64,000 nucleotides of DNA from Diplolepis rosae (taxonomy: Eukaryota > Arthropoda > Insecta > Hymenoptera > Diplolepididae), in assembly GCA_030998225.1 (NCBI GenBank), contig JAPYXD010000459.1, positions 1,674,001 to 1,738,000 of the forward strand, read 5' to 3'. Below are positions 44,339-56,394 of the stretch, in pieces. The notes beneath the pieces are model-generated. The model was not told the origin of the DNA, made no database searches, and was given only the letters and a program-made list of their open reading frames with translations. The position numbers and the translations under genes are program-made. Position 1 is the first letter of the stretch, and each line of letters opens with the position of its first letter.

Positions 44339-47300
44339 GTTGATTTCAAACCTTGATTATGAGATTCACATAAAGTGCGTATTTCCAAATATTTACTCAA
44401 CACTAAAGAGACCTCCATATTTCCAACGTCAAAGAAAAGGAATAATGATGTCCGAGAAGAAATAAAAAAGTGAAAAGGTGAAAAGGGGTTAAAGGGTAAA
44501 TGGACGGAGGGTAGAAGTTTTGGAGCAGGAAAAGGAGGGTGGAGAATTTAAATAAAGTCGAGAGCCTGCGGCACTAACGGCACGTCATTCTCTTTTAAAA
44601 GAATTAAATTTTTATATCTCTCGCTGAGAGTTTGAACGATAGGTGAGGTCTTATCCCACCTAAGGAAGTTTTAATTCAAAAGTTGGGTTTGAAGCACACT
44701 TCTAGACTGGTACAGAATGAAGAACATAAATGGATCAAAGGCTTTCGTCAGTTTCTGATTAGACTCAGACTTATGTGAAACGTCTTGGACAAAAATAAAT
44801 TTGAATGCCCAACAAAATGATTCGTCAAAGGGTGTAAAATTTTATATAATTTGGTATCCATAACAGTAACTAATCAAGATTTGTTCACTTTATTGTAGAT
44901 ATAAAAAATTTCATGGAAAAAGCGGAGCACGGCTTATAAAATGTGCCATTTTACTCTTCCGTCGTAGCAAGATTAGACTTTATTGCACGAGTTACACGTA
45001 TTAAGTACGTGATATCGCAACTCACAGAAAAAAAAGATGACGTTGATAGGTACCGGTGGAGAAACGCTATGCGCCATCAAATACGAGGTCGAAGAAAAGG
45101 TAGAGTTGGATCGTAAAACCTTCCGTCATTGCAAGAGGACCGAAGAAGAAGACTATGAAGAAGAGATGAAGAGAAGAGTGGATAGAAAAGGTCATAAAAT
45201 ACGTAATCCCAAGTAAAAACATTCTTTATCCTGGTGCCTTATACTTATATATCCTCCTAAAACTAGAGTTTACATCAACTGCAAGTAAAGCGCCCTGCCA
45301 AGGTCGTTGCCTTTGGGGATTTTCAAAAAGATAAGATACTTCGAATGACGTGGATATATGTACAAGGTATATACCTTTATTATTTCAAATAGTAAAGATC
45401 ACGTATTTTGTAATATGCGAGGAGAGAAAGGTTCGATCAAGATTTTTCAGATTTCAGAATAAATTCTACTACTCCTTGAGCACAAGCATTTTTACTGTAT
45501 CCTTATAACGCGTTTCATCTCATTCTTTACCCGTGAAAGACATTTTTACTCAATCTTTAATATCAATTTTCCTGAAACCAGTTCCTCTCCTTCAATAATC
45601 ATTTTTCTCGAGCAATATCAATTTTTACTCTCTTTTCAACAATAATAATGCGCTTATCTTGATCAATCCAGGAATGAATGATCTTCTGAAATTACTACTT
45701 TGACTGAAGATCGATGGCGTAATTTGGAGAGACAGTTACATCCCAGTTCCATCCTCATTGTATAAAACGAAGGGAATTGCTGCAGAGAGAGAGAGAGAGA
45801 GATTCGCGAGCATCAGATATCTTTGGATTTAATATCCCCCCTCTCTATAGTATAAGACTTCGAAGAAGAGAGCTTAGCAACCCTTGGTCAACTCCACTGT
45901 GTGTATTTCAGGCTTCAACCGAGCCTAGGATGATAAAATACGTTTATATGGACACTGTCAGTTAACTCAATTTCAATCTTTATTGAAAATTTCCTTTTGA
46001 ATATAATTTATATTTAAATATTTGCCAGCTTATTTCTCACAGGTGTTGATTGAACTTTTGTTGTGCACTTACGTATGCAAAGGATCAATCAAATTAATCT
46101 CTTTTAAGCATACAAAATAAGTTGTTTGCGTGAGTAATTGCTAATTACCAATAGTGACGGCTACCTAGGTGTCATTTAACTTGGCTAATGAATCTTTCTT
46201 ACGTCAACAACAAAACATCCGTCATTCATTACTTGTTTGATGAAACTAATTAGTATTTCCTTTTAGTCTTTTCTACCAAGGCTTTTTGCAATAAAAAGTT
46301 AAGTTCTCTGTAAATGGAGCCTGTAAACGTTCTGAAGGAATTTCTGTAGAGAAATCTCAGTAGTTTAATAGATTCTTTCTGTATGAACGTTCGCTGAGTA
46401 CTGAGTTCTTATCAGCGATCATTCGTGCTTGAAAGCGCACGAAGCGCACAGGTCAGAACAGAACTCCACACTGAAGTCAGGAACTCAATAGCCAGGACTC
46501 AGTGCTGAGTAGTTAGAAGATGAAGGCTGCTTTGTAGGAGGGTATCACTAAGCAGAAATCAGAAGTTGGGTGGCGCCTCCTTCCTTTGAGAGTCTCTCTG
46601 TAGTCCCTCTCTGTCTCTTCCACTCACTCAATCTTCCTCTTCCAGCCGATGCTTTTCGCCACTCTTTAGCATTTCTGCTTGGAATCGTGTCTCTGTGTGC
46701 TCGAACGCGCTACCAAGAACTTACGAACTTCATTAAAATGTTCCCATCAACAGGGCATTGTCTCTCGGTGCAAAAGACTACACCTCATCAGTTCTACGAA
46801 CACTTTTCCACTTTGGCGCCTTCCATGTCTCCAAGGAATGCCAACCAGACTTCCAATAGGTTTCTCAATTATGATGTAAAAAAACAGACTTGATAAATGG
46901 ATTCGAGAAATCGTAGTGATATTCCGAATTTCACGGAATACTAAAGTCTCGTTTTTTCGGTTTAAATATAGAGCAGAATAGGTATTGTTACACGCACTGA
47001 TAGAAAGGAATGGCTGTTACAACGATATTTATGATTAATTTAACCTTACCTTATTGCTGGCATAGATACAGCAATATGAGATTTGTATTTAAACCATCCG
47101 ATTATAACTGAATAAATATGAACGAATCAACAATATTATTGGTTGCTATGGAAAAATGTATTGTTCGCCTTCCCATATTATATTTCTGTCTCGACCAATT
47201 TCACTTACAATATTTTGATTTCTGTATTGAACATCCTGCGTTGTTCAGAGAGACATATTATTTTATAAATACAATTATAAATTCCCAACCTACAACCGAA

Positions 47301-48870
47301 TGGCTAAAACTCCCGAACCATTTCTATCAGTGCGGAAAGAAATTTGATGGTTAAATGTATAACGTTTCGTGAGAAGAGGTACCATTTTAGAGAGTAAACC
47401 AGAAATATTGGAAAAAGTCCCATCATAATGCTAAAGTTTATTATGTCAATCATTACTCTCTATTTGTCTGTCTGAAATTTGAGTCTAATAATGAGAGATA
47501 ATAGCAGCATTCATATCATTTTACCAAATCTCCTTATGTAAATATACCTCATTGTATAGTACAGAGGTTTGGAATCAGTTTGTGTTTGAAAATGGAAACA
47601 TTGAGGAAAATTTTTACCATCTATGATGGGTACCTTTCACATTCGAGTGCCCTCAATTATTTTTCAAGTGGGAAACATTTTAGCCGAATAAAACCTACCT
47701 GAATGGGTCTAGGACTAGACTACTCTCACAATTGCGGTACGAAATTTTGCAACTTATATTAGAAGTCTGCTTTTCACTGATTGCTCAATGCATTTTTAAG
47801 GAGGAGAAAAAGTACCATCTATTCCAACGATTCCAACGTTTGAACTCTGATGGGAACTTTTTCGAACGTTACGATTATAATATTCCGTAAATGCGTAAAA
47901 GCAATATTTCAACCTATAGAATGTCTTTTATTGTAAACACGAAAGATATGCATACACATCTTTAAAGGTATATTTTGTCCAAAAAAATTTGGCATATGAA
48001 TTTTCAATTTTTACCATCATTCTCGGTTATATTTCCCGATACGTATTATATTGAGTAGTATATTTTTAGGACTAACGGCCAAAAATTCCTAATGATTCTG
48101 GTTTACCGTTAAAAATGCTATTTTCAACCATCAAATTTCTATCTGTGTAAGAAAGCATGGCTAATTAGGTCGACTAAAAGGAAGGATTCAAACGATTTGA
48201 TCTTGTCACTGAAAAGTGGCTGTTGACAGAGCAACTTCCAAGATCACTTGGACCACACATGCCATGCGAGGAAATTTCTCTAGTTTTTGCGACAGATTTG
48301 ATTAAGCAAGTTCTGCCTGCTCCAGTCTAACTGAAATATTGGACCCGGTGCGGCACAAAGTCACCTATGAGCCTATAAGTCACCAACTTTCACAAAAATT
48401 CCAGTATTTAAACTTTTTTGTACAGACTCATCTGTTTATGAAAGAATTATATGAATTTGTTTATTCATCATAATTAAAATTATGTTTTTAACAAACAAAT
48501 TTAATTCTTAATTTTTTTTTTAATAAATATTGCATTGATTTCTTAATTATGGATTAAAAGTAGTTTTGCATAAAAGGATAATTATAATGAAAATTTAAAA
48601 ACCAGTTGAATCATCTAGTTACATAAATCAGATAATTCAATGTGCATGATTACTATCTATAGATGTATCATATATGATACATCTATACCTCAGTATAAAA
48701 TGATACCTTATATTTGCTAAAAGTTATTATAATAATAAAAGGCGGCTAAATCAGAGAAAAATAAACAGAGCAGCAAGCATATGAGAGCCAAATGGAGAGA
48801 TGGATACAATTAATAAATATAAAAAGCGGAAGTGCACTAAAAAGCAAGAAGCAGACTAATCAAATTAATA
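44339..48870. other. No protein gene recognised; possible non-coding exon region at 46390-46900
   Basis: The 44.9-45.2 kb stretch is purine-rich with GAAGAAG runs, and a (GA)n run lies at 45784-45802. The 46390-46900 stretch is markedly less AT-rich (CTCTGTCTCTTCCACTCACT and similar), with frames of about 100 codons that show no motif and start from non-ATG codons. It could be a 5' leader exon and promoter. At 47240-47340 is a second copy of the small repeat found at 39037-39125. Confidence 0.3.
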
Positions 48871-49034
48871 CACTGAGAACGAAATGCTATTAAATCAATA
48901 GCATTTCTGCTAAAGCATATAAATCATGGATTCAAATCAATATGCAATAGAATTGGTAACATATTTTTATAAATTAGTAGTATACATACTTTTGGCAGGA
49001 ATGCTATGGATTCAATAGCATTTTTTTCTCAGTG
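48871..49034. mobile_element. TA-flanked MITE, 164 bp, CACTGAGAA ends
   Basis: The ends are CACTGAGAACGAAATGCTAT and (inverted) CACTGAGAAAAAAATGCTAT, with TA at 48869-48870 and 49035-49036. The internal AATAGCAT palindromes match the copy at 63622-63781. Confidence 0.8.
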
Positions 49035-49151
49035 TACTGTAGTTTTTCATAAATACATCAAATAAAGTACGAGAAGGTATCGTTTTCGCTGAATTTCTCG
49101 CCACAATAATAAGCTAAACTATAAGTAATCATTTTTTCTTCACACGAGAAT

Positions 49152-49240
49152 GACTGACGCTCTGAAAATATGAATCAGCGATAAGAATACCACCGATTTT
49201 ATGATCACCGTATTTCGCTGATTCAGATTTAAAGAGCATG
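49152..49240. repeat. Short hairpin MITE, 89 bp
   Basis: The left arm CTCTGAAAATATGAATCAGC with GA faces the right arm TCGCTGATTCAGATTTAAAG with AG. Its end is of the ATCTGAATCAG type with a different core (CAGCGA instead of CAGTCA). Confidence 0.6.
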
Positions 49241-49278
49241 GAAAAAATGTGTTCATGAATTCCGCAACTTATACCAAT

Positions 49279-49471
49279 CACGGAGAAAAATGGAGTTCAG
49301 AATAATTTGAACGATTACTAAGAAATAGGAATGATTACTAAAAGAGAAAAAAGAGTATTGAACAGTATGGGATTCATTCCTAAACTGCGTATCACTTTCT
49401 TCTCTCACCTAGTAATCATTTATATTTTTCAGTAATGATTCATATTCTTCTGATCTCTATTTTCCTCCGTG
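49279..49471. mobile_element. CACGGAGAAAAATGG-type MITE, 193 bp
   Basis: The ends are CACGGAGAAAAATGGAGTTC and (inverted) CACGGAGGAAAATAGAGATC, with an internal palindrome around AATGATTACT. Its right half (from 49363) is included in the 1198-bp duplicated block and therefore recurs at 52795-52903. Confidence 0.75.
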
Positions 49472-49754
49472 ATGTCTGGAATAGAAAGTCTATCAAGTAT
49501 AGTATGTAACATTTTAAAAGAGTTTCTTGGTCTGCAGGAATTCCGGAACTAATTCCTGAGTCGAATTGTGCACTCATCAATGCGCAGCCAATGACTATGT
49601 CAGTGTATAAAATATTGGTTTTAGTGATTTAGAATATTTTTGCTCGAAATTTCTTAGTTCAGATTCAAAGGGCGCATTCCACACAATATTTGCCACTAAA
49701 TTTATTTTCCATAAAAAAAAATGTTTACGTATTTAAAGAATTTGAAAATCTTTC

Positions 49755-49835
49755 TGTGGAAAAAAGACGCTTTCGACTGCGCTGGGATTCGAGCCTAGGT
49801 CTTTCGATTGCCGATCGACTGCGTTTAGCATTCGA
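49755..49835 (-). repeat. Possible tRNA-derived fragment
   Basis: Read on the minus strand: a segment with GGCTCGAATCCCAGCGCAG, close to the pol III B-box consensus GGTTCGANTCC, preceded about 30 bases upstream by AACGCAGTCGATCGGCAATC. A full cloverleaf cannot be drawn, so this is at best a tRNA-like or SINE fragment. It is repeated at 53187-53267 because it lies in the duplicated block. Confidence 0.25.
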
Positions 49836-49981
49836 AAATATTCGATACGTATTTTTTTATTTTAATATGATTTGCGGAATTTTCCAGAATTTTTTGAAAA
49901 TTCCACATTCGTAAAAAAGCAACTTTTTTTTCAATCGCTTATACTGTAATATCTAACAAAAATATAAAAATTTATACCCAT

Positions 49982-50559
49982 TGTGGGTAAGGTGATGAAT
50001 GATCGTACACGATTCCGTTGTGAAACAATGTTTATTTAAAAATGCTGGACGGAGTGTCGCGAGAAGTGCCGGCCGAACGTCCGGGCCGAAAGCTTGGTAA
50101 CTAGTGACTGACTCTCTCGACTCTCGGCTGCGATGCGGAGAGAGGGGAGACCCAAGCGTCGCTGTGTTGCCACCTTGGCATCAGTTCCACGTGGCGCGGA
50201 GACAGGTAACATTCGGCAACGCTGTAAGCGAACGTCGACCGGCCGGTGGCCACAGCTGGGCCGAAAATCCTAATCCCAGAATTTATGATTACCACTATTA
50301 GTCAGACCGTTACAGATGAAGACGAAGGAAAAGTTGTACAGAACAATATAAGGGAAAAACCCAAAGGGATACGATGCTGCTGGGAATGAAAAGGTTATTG
50401 TAAGATATTCTACTTATTCTAATGACGGTCGGGCGGCACTCTGTAATACATTTGTAAGTATATTAATTGCAGAAATACATTTAGGTTATTTGTTGAGAGA
50501 AAAGCAATTAAAGAAATTATTATACAAAATGTATAAGTGGAAATGTAGTGGTCGCTACA
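49982..50559 (-). repeat. 3' LTR of the gypsy element (578 bp)
   Basis: On the minus strand it runs TGTAGCGACCACTACATTTC to CCTTACCCACA, so it has the TG..CA ends of an LTR. Just outside its far end is CCCAT (49977-49981), the target duplication. The polypurine tract AGCAGGGGGGTCT (minus strand) lies at 50561-50573, directly before it. The other copy of the LTR is at 53414-53991. Confidence 0.9.
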
Positions 50560-50642
50560 CAGACCCCCCTGCTAGTGATTTACTTGACATTAAAGGCTAG
50601 GAGATCACGATAAAAAAGGTGTTGGTATAAATTGTTCAAGAA

Positions 50643-52794
50643 TCAGGCGAAACCTCCTTGTAGGCGATCCGGAAACCTGACTCTTCTACCTGTGCGAGTT
50701 CGGATGCTTGAAGATGTAGATTCGTTGCTGTCCTTGTCCTGATCGTGAACGGACATGCTGCTTCCTGGTTGATGATTCATGTCCTCTTGAGTCACTGCGT
50801 CGCCGTTGATAACATATGCAGGTTTGAGTCTGTCTATTGAGACTGTGATGGTTTTTCCTTTGACAGAAATGTCAAACGTTCTACCAGTGCGACTTATGAC
50901 GCGGTAAGGTCCGTCGTAAGTCATCTGTAAAGAGGCAAGTGGTGGTGGGTGTCTGAGGAACACGTGACTTGTCGTGTTCAAGTCCTTGAACACAAAGGTC
51001 TTCCTGTCGCCGTGGCGAGTACCTTGGACAGGTTGCAGAGAGTGAAAGTGATTCTTGAGCTCTTTCACGAATTGCGAGCTTGTCATGGTGCCGGTTGCCT
51101 TCGGCGCGAGGAATTCTCCGGGCAGGCGAAGTGACTCTCCATAAACCATCTCCGCCGCTGTAGCTCCAAAGTCTTCACGCCATGCTGACCTCATGCCCAG
51201 TAGGACGATAGGTAGGCAGTCCGACCAACGGTCAGTCGCATGACACTTGATTGCGGATTTTAGCTGACGGTGCATACGCTCCACCAGTCCATTTGCAGCT
51301 GGATGGTAGGCAGTGGTTCTGAAGTGTCGTGTGCCAAGAAGGACGTTTAGTTCTTGGAAAAGTAGCGACTCAAATTGACGGCCTTGGTCCGTGGTTACTC
51401 GCAGAGGAACTCCGAACCTTGCTACCCATGTGGAGAGGAAAACGCTGGCGACTGTTGCGGCGTCGATGTCTTGGAGAGGGAATGCTTCTGGCCATCTGGT
51501 AAACCGATCGACACACGTGAGACAGTACTTGAAACCTCGCGAAGACGGAAGTGGACCGACGAGGTCGATGTGCACGTGTTCGAATCTGCTTGAAGGCGTG
51601 ACAAATGATGCTACTGGTGCAGAGGTATGCCTGGAAACTTTAGAACGCTGACAGGGTATGCATGATTGAGCCCATTTCCTGCAATCTCTCTTCACTGCTG
51701 GCCAAACATAACGTTCAGTGATGAGTTTCACGGTTGCCTTGATTCCGGGGTGTGAGAGTTGATGGATAGAGTCGAAGGCTGCACGACGAAAACTCCTGGT
51801 CACAAAAGGTCGAACTCTTGGCGTTGAGACGTCACAATATAGGGAAACATTCGAGTCAGGCATATGTACTTTCTTCAGTTGTAAACCATGCTCTGAACGC
51901 AGGTAGTGTTGAAGCTCGTTATCACCCTGCTGAGATTGTGCCAGGGCTGCGAAATCGATGGTAGCTGCCAGCTCTTCGATCCTTGAGAGAGCGTCGGCGA
52001 CTATGTTCTCAGCTCCAGAGATGTGTACGATGTCAGTCGTGAATTGAGAGACGAAGTCCAAGTGGCGGAATTGACGTGGCGAGCGTTTGGATGAATTCTG
52101 TTGGAAGGCGTAGGTCAAAGGCTTGTGATCGGTGAAAATTGTAAAGTTCCTGCCTTCGATCATGTGCCTGAAGTACTTGATAGATTTGTAAATAGCAAGC
52201 AGTTCTCGATCGTAGGCACCGTATTTCACTTCAGCGGTGCTCAACTTCTTCGAGAAGAATCCTAGAGGCTGCCAACCACCTTGGAACCTCTGCTGCAGGA
52301 CTGCTCCTATAGCGACGTCTGATGCATCTGTGAAAATTGCGAGCGGTGCATTTGGTGCTGGGAAAACCAGTAGAGTTGTCTCAGCTAAGCTGCTCTTGCA
52401 TTCTTCAAAAGCGGTGAGAGTAGTTTCGTCCCAGTGTATCGGTTCTTTTCCTTTGACGTTGCCTTTTAGGAGCTTATTTAGCAAGGCTTGCTTTGCTGCT
52501 GCTCTCGGGATGGTTCTACGATAGAAGTTGACAGTCCCGAGGAATCGACGAAGCTCTTTCGCGGTCTTGGGCAGCGGAAAATTTTTGATAACTTCGATCT
52601 TGTCGGCAGGAGGTTCAATGCCGTGCTGCGAAATCTGATACCCAAGGAATTTGACCGAATTTTGTCCCCACACGCACTTCGAAGAGTTGATTAAAACACC
52701 AAATTCGCTCAATCGCTTGAATAGAAGGTGAAGGTGTGTCTTATGTTCTGCGGTTGAAGAAGATGCGACGAGGATATCGTCGATGTATACATAT
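50643..52794 (-). pseudogene. Ty3/gypsy pol fragment: RT (from YIDD), RNase H, integrase
   Basis: The frame is open from the junction at 52794 to the stop at 50643-50645. It begins [11 protein letters not shown], the reverse transcriptase active-site motif. It continues through the RT thumb ([12 protein letters not shown]), RNase H ([17 protein letters not shown] and [12 protein letters not shown]) and the integrase zinc-binding HHCC segment (HQLSHPGIK and CIPCQRSK). The integrase core follows with [19 protein letters not shown] and [12 protein letters not shown]. There are 35 residues between its second Asp and the Glu (DD35E). A C-terminal DNA-binding tail with [10 protein letters not shown] ends in a basic [11 protein letters not shown] motif. 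gag, protease and the RT fingers are absent. The surviving part has no stop or frameshift, so truncation is recent or artificial. Confidence 0.93.
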
Positions 52795-53992
52795 CAGTAT
52801 GGGATTCATTCCTAAACTGCGTATCACTTTCTTCTCTCACCTAGTAATCATTTATATTTTTCAGTAATGATTCATATTCTTCTGATCTCTATTTTCCTCC
52901 GTGATGTCTGGAATAGAAAGTCTATCAAGTATAGTATGTAACATTTTAAAAGAGTTTCTTGGTCTGCAGGAATTCCGGAACTAATTCCTGAGTCGAATTG
53001 TGCACTCATCAATGCGCAGCCAATGACTATGTCAGTGTATAAAATATTGGTTTTAGTGATTTAGAATATTTTTGCTCGAAATTTCTTAGTTCAGATTCAA
53101 AGGGCGCATTCCACACAATATTTGCCACTAAATTTATTTTCCATAAAAAAAAATGTTTACGTATTTAAAGAATTTGAAAATCTTTCTGTGGAAAAAAGAC
53201 GCTTTCGACTGCGCTGGGATTCGAGCCTAGGTCTTTCGATTGCCGATCGACTGCGTTTAGCATTCGAAAATATTCGATACGTATTTTTTTATTTTAATAT
53301 GATTTGCGGAATTTTCCAGAATTTTTTGAAAATTCCACATTCGTAAAAAAGCAACTTTTTTTTCAATCGCTTATACTGTAATATCTAACAAAAATATAAA
53401 AATTTATACCCATTGTGGGTAAGGTGATGAATGATCGTACACGATTCCGTTGTGAAACAATGTTTATTTAAAAATGCTGGACGGAGTGTCGCGAGAAGTG
53501 CCGGCCGAACGTCCGGGCCGAAAGCTTGGTAACTAGTGACTGACTCTCTCGACTCTCGGCTGCGATGCGGAGAGAGGGGAGACCCAAGCGTCGCTGTGTT
53601 GCCACCTTGGCATCAGTTCCACGTGGCGCGGAGACAGGTAACATTCGGCAACGCTGTAAGCGAACGTCGACCGGCCGGTGGCCACAGCTGGGCCGAAAAT
53701 CCTAATCCCAGAATTTATGATTACCACTATTAGTCAGACCGTTACAGATGAAGACGAAGGAAAAGTTGTACAGAACAATATAAGGGAAAAACCCAAAGGG
53801 ATACGATGCTGCTGGGAATGAAAAGGTTATTGTAAGATATTCTACTTATTCTAATGACGGTCGGGCGGCACTCTGTAATACATTTGTAAGTATATTAATT
53901 GCAGAAATACATTTAGGTTATTTGTTGAGAGAAAAGCAATTAAAGAAATTATTATACAAAATGTATAAGTGGAAATGTAGTGGTCGCTACAC
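52795..53992 (+). repeat. 1198-bp direct repeat, copy 2
   Basis: Same sequence as 49363-50560. It starts abruptly in the middle of a MITE, directly against the truncated pol sequence at 52794. It ends in CCCAT (53992-53996) and then unique flank. Confidence 0.93.
53414..53991 (-). repeat. Solo LTR of the gypsy element with intact target duplication
   Basis: The LTR is identical to 49982-50559 and flanked by CCCAT on both sides (53409-53413 and 53992-53996). This is the structure left by recombination between the two LTRs of one insertion. Confidence 0.9.
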
Positions 53993-54442
53993 CCATCATG
54001 AAATGTGCGCCTTTTCCTTAACTTTCGAATGAAGTATACTAAAACCCAATCTAATTAATTTTTTTTATCTCAAAATAGTGAAATGATTGTGTTCCTGATA
54101 TACAATCATTTCACTATGTTGAGCCAAACATTTAGCATACATTTAAGTTTATTTCTTATAATTTAATACTGAAGCTCAAACCAATTTTATAATATTAAAG
54201 ATGATGTGAATTACTCATTTTCTCAAATTCACTAAATTTCTTTTTCAGTTTAAGTGAAACAGGAAATTCAATTTACTTAAGGCTCTATCGGCCGTAAGGA
54301 ACACATTCTCATCATGACACTCGCGCTTCACGCTCGATTTTCTGTATACATTTTAGTAACTTTTTAATAAATTACATGATTAAAATAATTTATTTTCTTC
54401 CAAATCTCTCAAAAAGAAAAAATAATCGTAGACTTTATTTAA

Positions 54443-55064
54443 GGTAGTACGATCACGAAAATTAGACCTCAGACAAAAATAGATAATTTTGCTTTCAAGA
54501 ATAGCAACATTATTATTGAAGGGCCAATTTGAATGAGAAAAGATTATTTTTCATGAAAAAAATTTGAAACACAAAAAAATAATGTTATTAATAAATTTCA
54601 TTTTTTCCCAAACTTATTTTCTTATCGCTTCGAGCCAAATTTTTAAAAATGATGCGATTATAATAAATCACGGTTTATTTTTTTAGGAAAAAGATTCTCT
54701 ACAACTTGACTGTTTCCGATTTTTGAAAATGAATTCTTTAATGGCTGAAATTATAAAAAAAACAATTTTTCAAAACAAAATTTTTATAAACAAATTGCTG
54801 TATTAGATAATAATTAATTCAATTTCAAAAATAGGAAACGGTCAAGTTGTAGAATCATTTTCAAAAATTTTACTCGAAGCGATAAGAAAATAAGTTTGGG
54901 CAAAAATAAAATTTATTAATAACATTATTTTTTTGTGTTTCAAATTTTTTTCATGAAAAATAATCTTTTCTCATTCAAATTGGCCCTTCAATAATAATGT
55001 TGCTATTCTTGAAAGCAAAATTATCTATTTTTGTCTGAGGTCTAATTTTCGTGATCGTACTACC
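54443..55064. mobile_element. TTAA-flanked palindromic MITE, 622 bp
   Basis: TTAA is at 54439-54442 and 55065-55068. The inverted repeats begin GGTAGTACGATCACGAAAAT at both ends. They extend with few mismatches through AGATAATTTTGCTTTC, ACATTATTATTGAAGGGCCA and beyond, so the element folds almost end to end. No transposase. Confidence 0.88.
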
Positions 55065-56111
55065 TTAAGGAAACGATTTTGCAGAACAACGCTTATTTCG
55101 TATCTCACATATTTTGGTGTAAAAAATCGAATTTTTTTAATATTAAAAATCAAAACATAAAATATACATCCTGCAGAGAAATTTCTTAATAAGAATGTGT
55201 AGACCTCATTTAGGCAAATAATTTTTCATCTAAACTTTTTTTATGTATCTCATATATTTTGTCTAAAAAATGGAATTATTGAATTTTAATCGTATTTTTT
55301 GGAATTGAAACGAAAAATATATGTTTTTTCATAAACTGTGTAAGACAAAACTTGTAGATCTTTTTGAAACGAACAACTTTGTATTCTTACGTTTTTTTCG
55401 TATTTCACATATTATTGTTAAAAAATTGAATTTTGGATTTTCAATAGATTATTTTTGAATTAAAAAAAAAAAATATGCATCTTATGAAAAAATGTTACAA
55501 TTCAAATTTGTAGGTCTTTATGTAGAAAATAATATTGTATCATAACGTTTTTTCGTATCTCGTATAATTTAACTGGAAAATGGAATTTTGATATTGACTT
55601 TTTTCGAATTTGAATATGCTGTAACATTTCTAATTTTGATTTAATCAAAAAATGTTATCAGGATAATTTTTAGAGATTTATGAGCACTAACTAAAACCAG
55701 TTTTAAAATTTTTGATTTTTTCAAAAAATTATTTTCGAAAACACAAAAGTAGTGCTCAATCCCTCAATTTTGATTGGATGTGGCTGGTTAACGAACTTGT
55801 CCTTACTATTTCGGCTCCGATAAAGTGTGCCAAAGCACAATTCAATCTGATAATTCTATCGAGAGTTATGCCGCACACGACCTACAGACAGACAGACAGA
55901 CAGACACTTTCGTAAAAACCCTTTTTTCGGACTCAGGGGGTCTCAAAACGTAAAGATTTGATGAAATTTTCGAAAGTCATTTTTCACATAAAACCAATAC
56001 CTTCTCATCCATGATGAGAATGTAAAAATAGTAAGGTCACAGTTTAAAATTTTCAAATAAACTATATAATTTACATCACAAAAATTTATTGTACAATTTC
56101 AACGATAATAA
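55065..56111. repeat. AT-rich DNA with dispersed repeat (55745-56000) and (GACA)n
   Basis: 55745-56000 is the inverted counterpart of 41480-41680. A GACA tetranucleotide run lies at about 55884-55906. The 55070-55700 stretch has loosely repeated TCTCATATATTTTG/TCGTATTTCACATA units about 120-140 bp apart, with matches again at 57550 and 57710. No gene. Confidence 0.5.
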
Positions 56112-56394
56112 CACTCAGAAAAAATATTTGATTGAATCAAAAAAATTATTTGTTTGAAATACTTTCTTTGATGTAAAGAAATGTTTTGTTTTAATGAAAC
56201 AAACTTGTTTGATTCAAACAAAATATCTTTGAACCAAATAAATATTTGTTCGAATCAAATAAATTTCAGTCTTAAATCAAACAAATTTTAACTTTGTCCA
56301 TATATCAATGCATTAAAATTTTATTGTTTTAAAGAAAAATTAATTTAATTCAAACAAATATTTATTTGGTTCAAAGATATGTTTTGTCTGAGTG
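56112..56394. mobile_element. MITE, 283 bp, CACTCAGA ends
   Basis: The termini CACTCAGAAAAAATATTTGA and (inverted) CACTCAGACAAAACATATCT bracket a body made of AAACAAAT and TTTGATTCAA palindromes. Confidence 0.7.

Larger units (their letters stand above)
49363..50560 (+). repeat. 1198-bp direct repeat, copy 1
   Basis: Matches 52795-53992 with a constant offset of 3432 and no length change. It contains half of a MITE, about 0.5 kb of flank, the CCCAT target and a complete LTR. Copy 1 continues into gypsy internal sequence. Confidence 0.93.

Noticed and set aside
49690..49914. 74-codon frame repeated at 53122-53346
   Set aside because: It is within the duplicated flank, contains the tRNA-like segment, starts at a non-ATG codon and has no motif.
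50101..50301. Open frames of about 65 codons on both strands, repeated at 53533-53733
   Set aside because: They lie inside the LTR. The repetition is due to the 1198-bp duplicated block.
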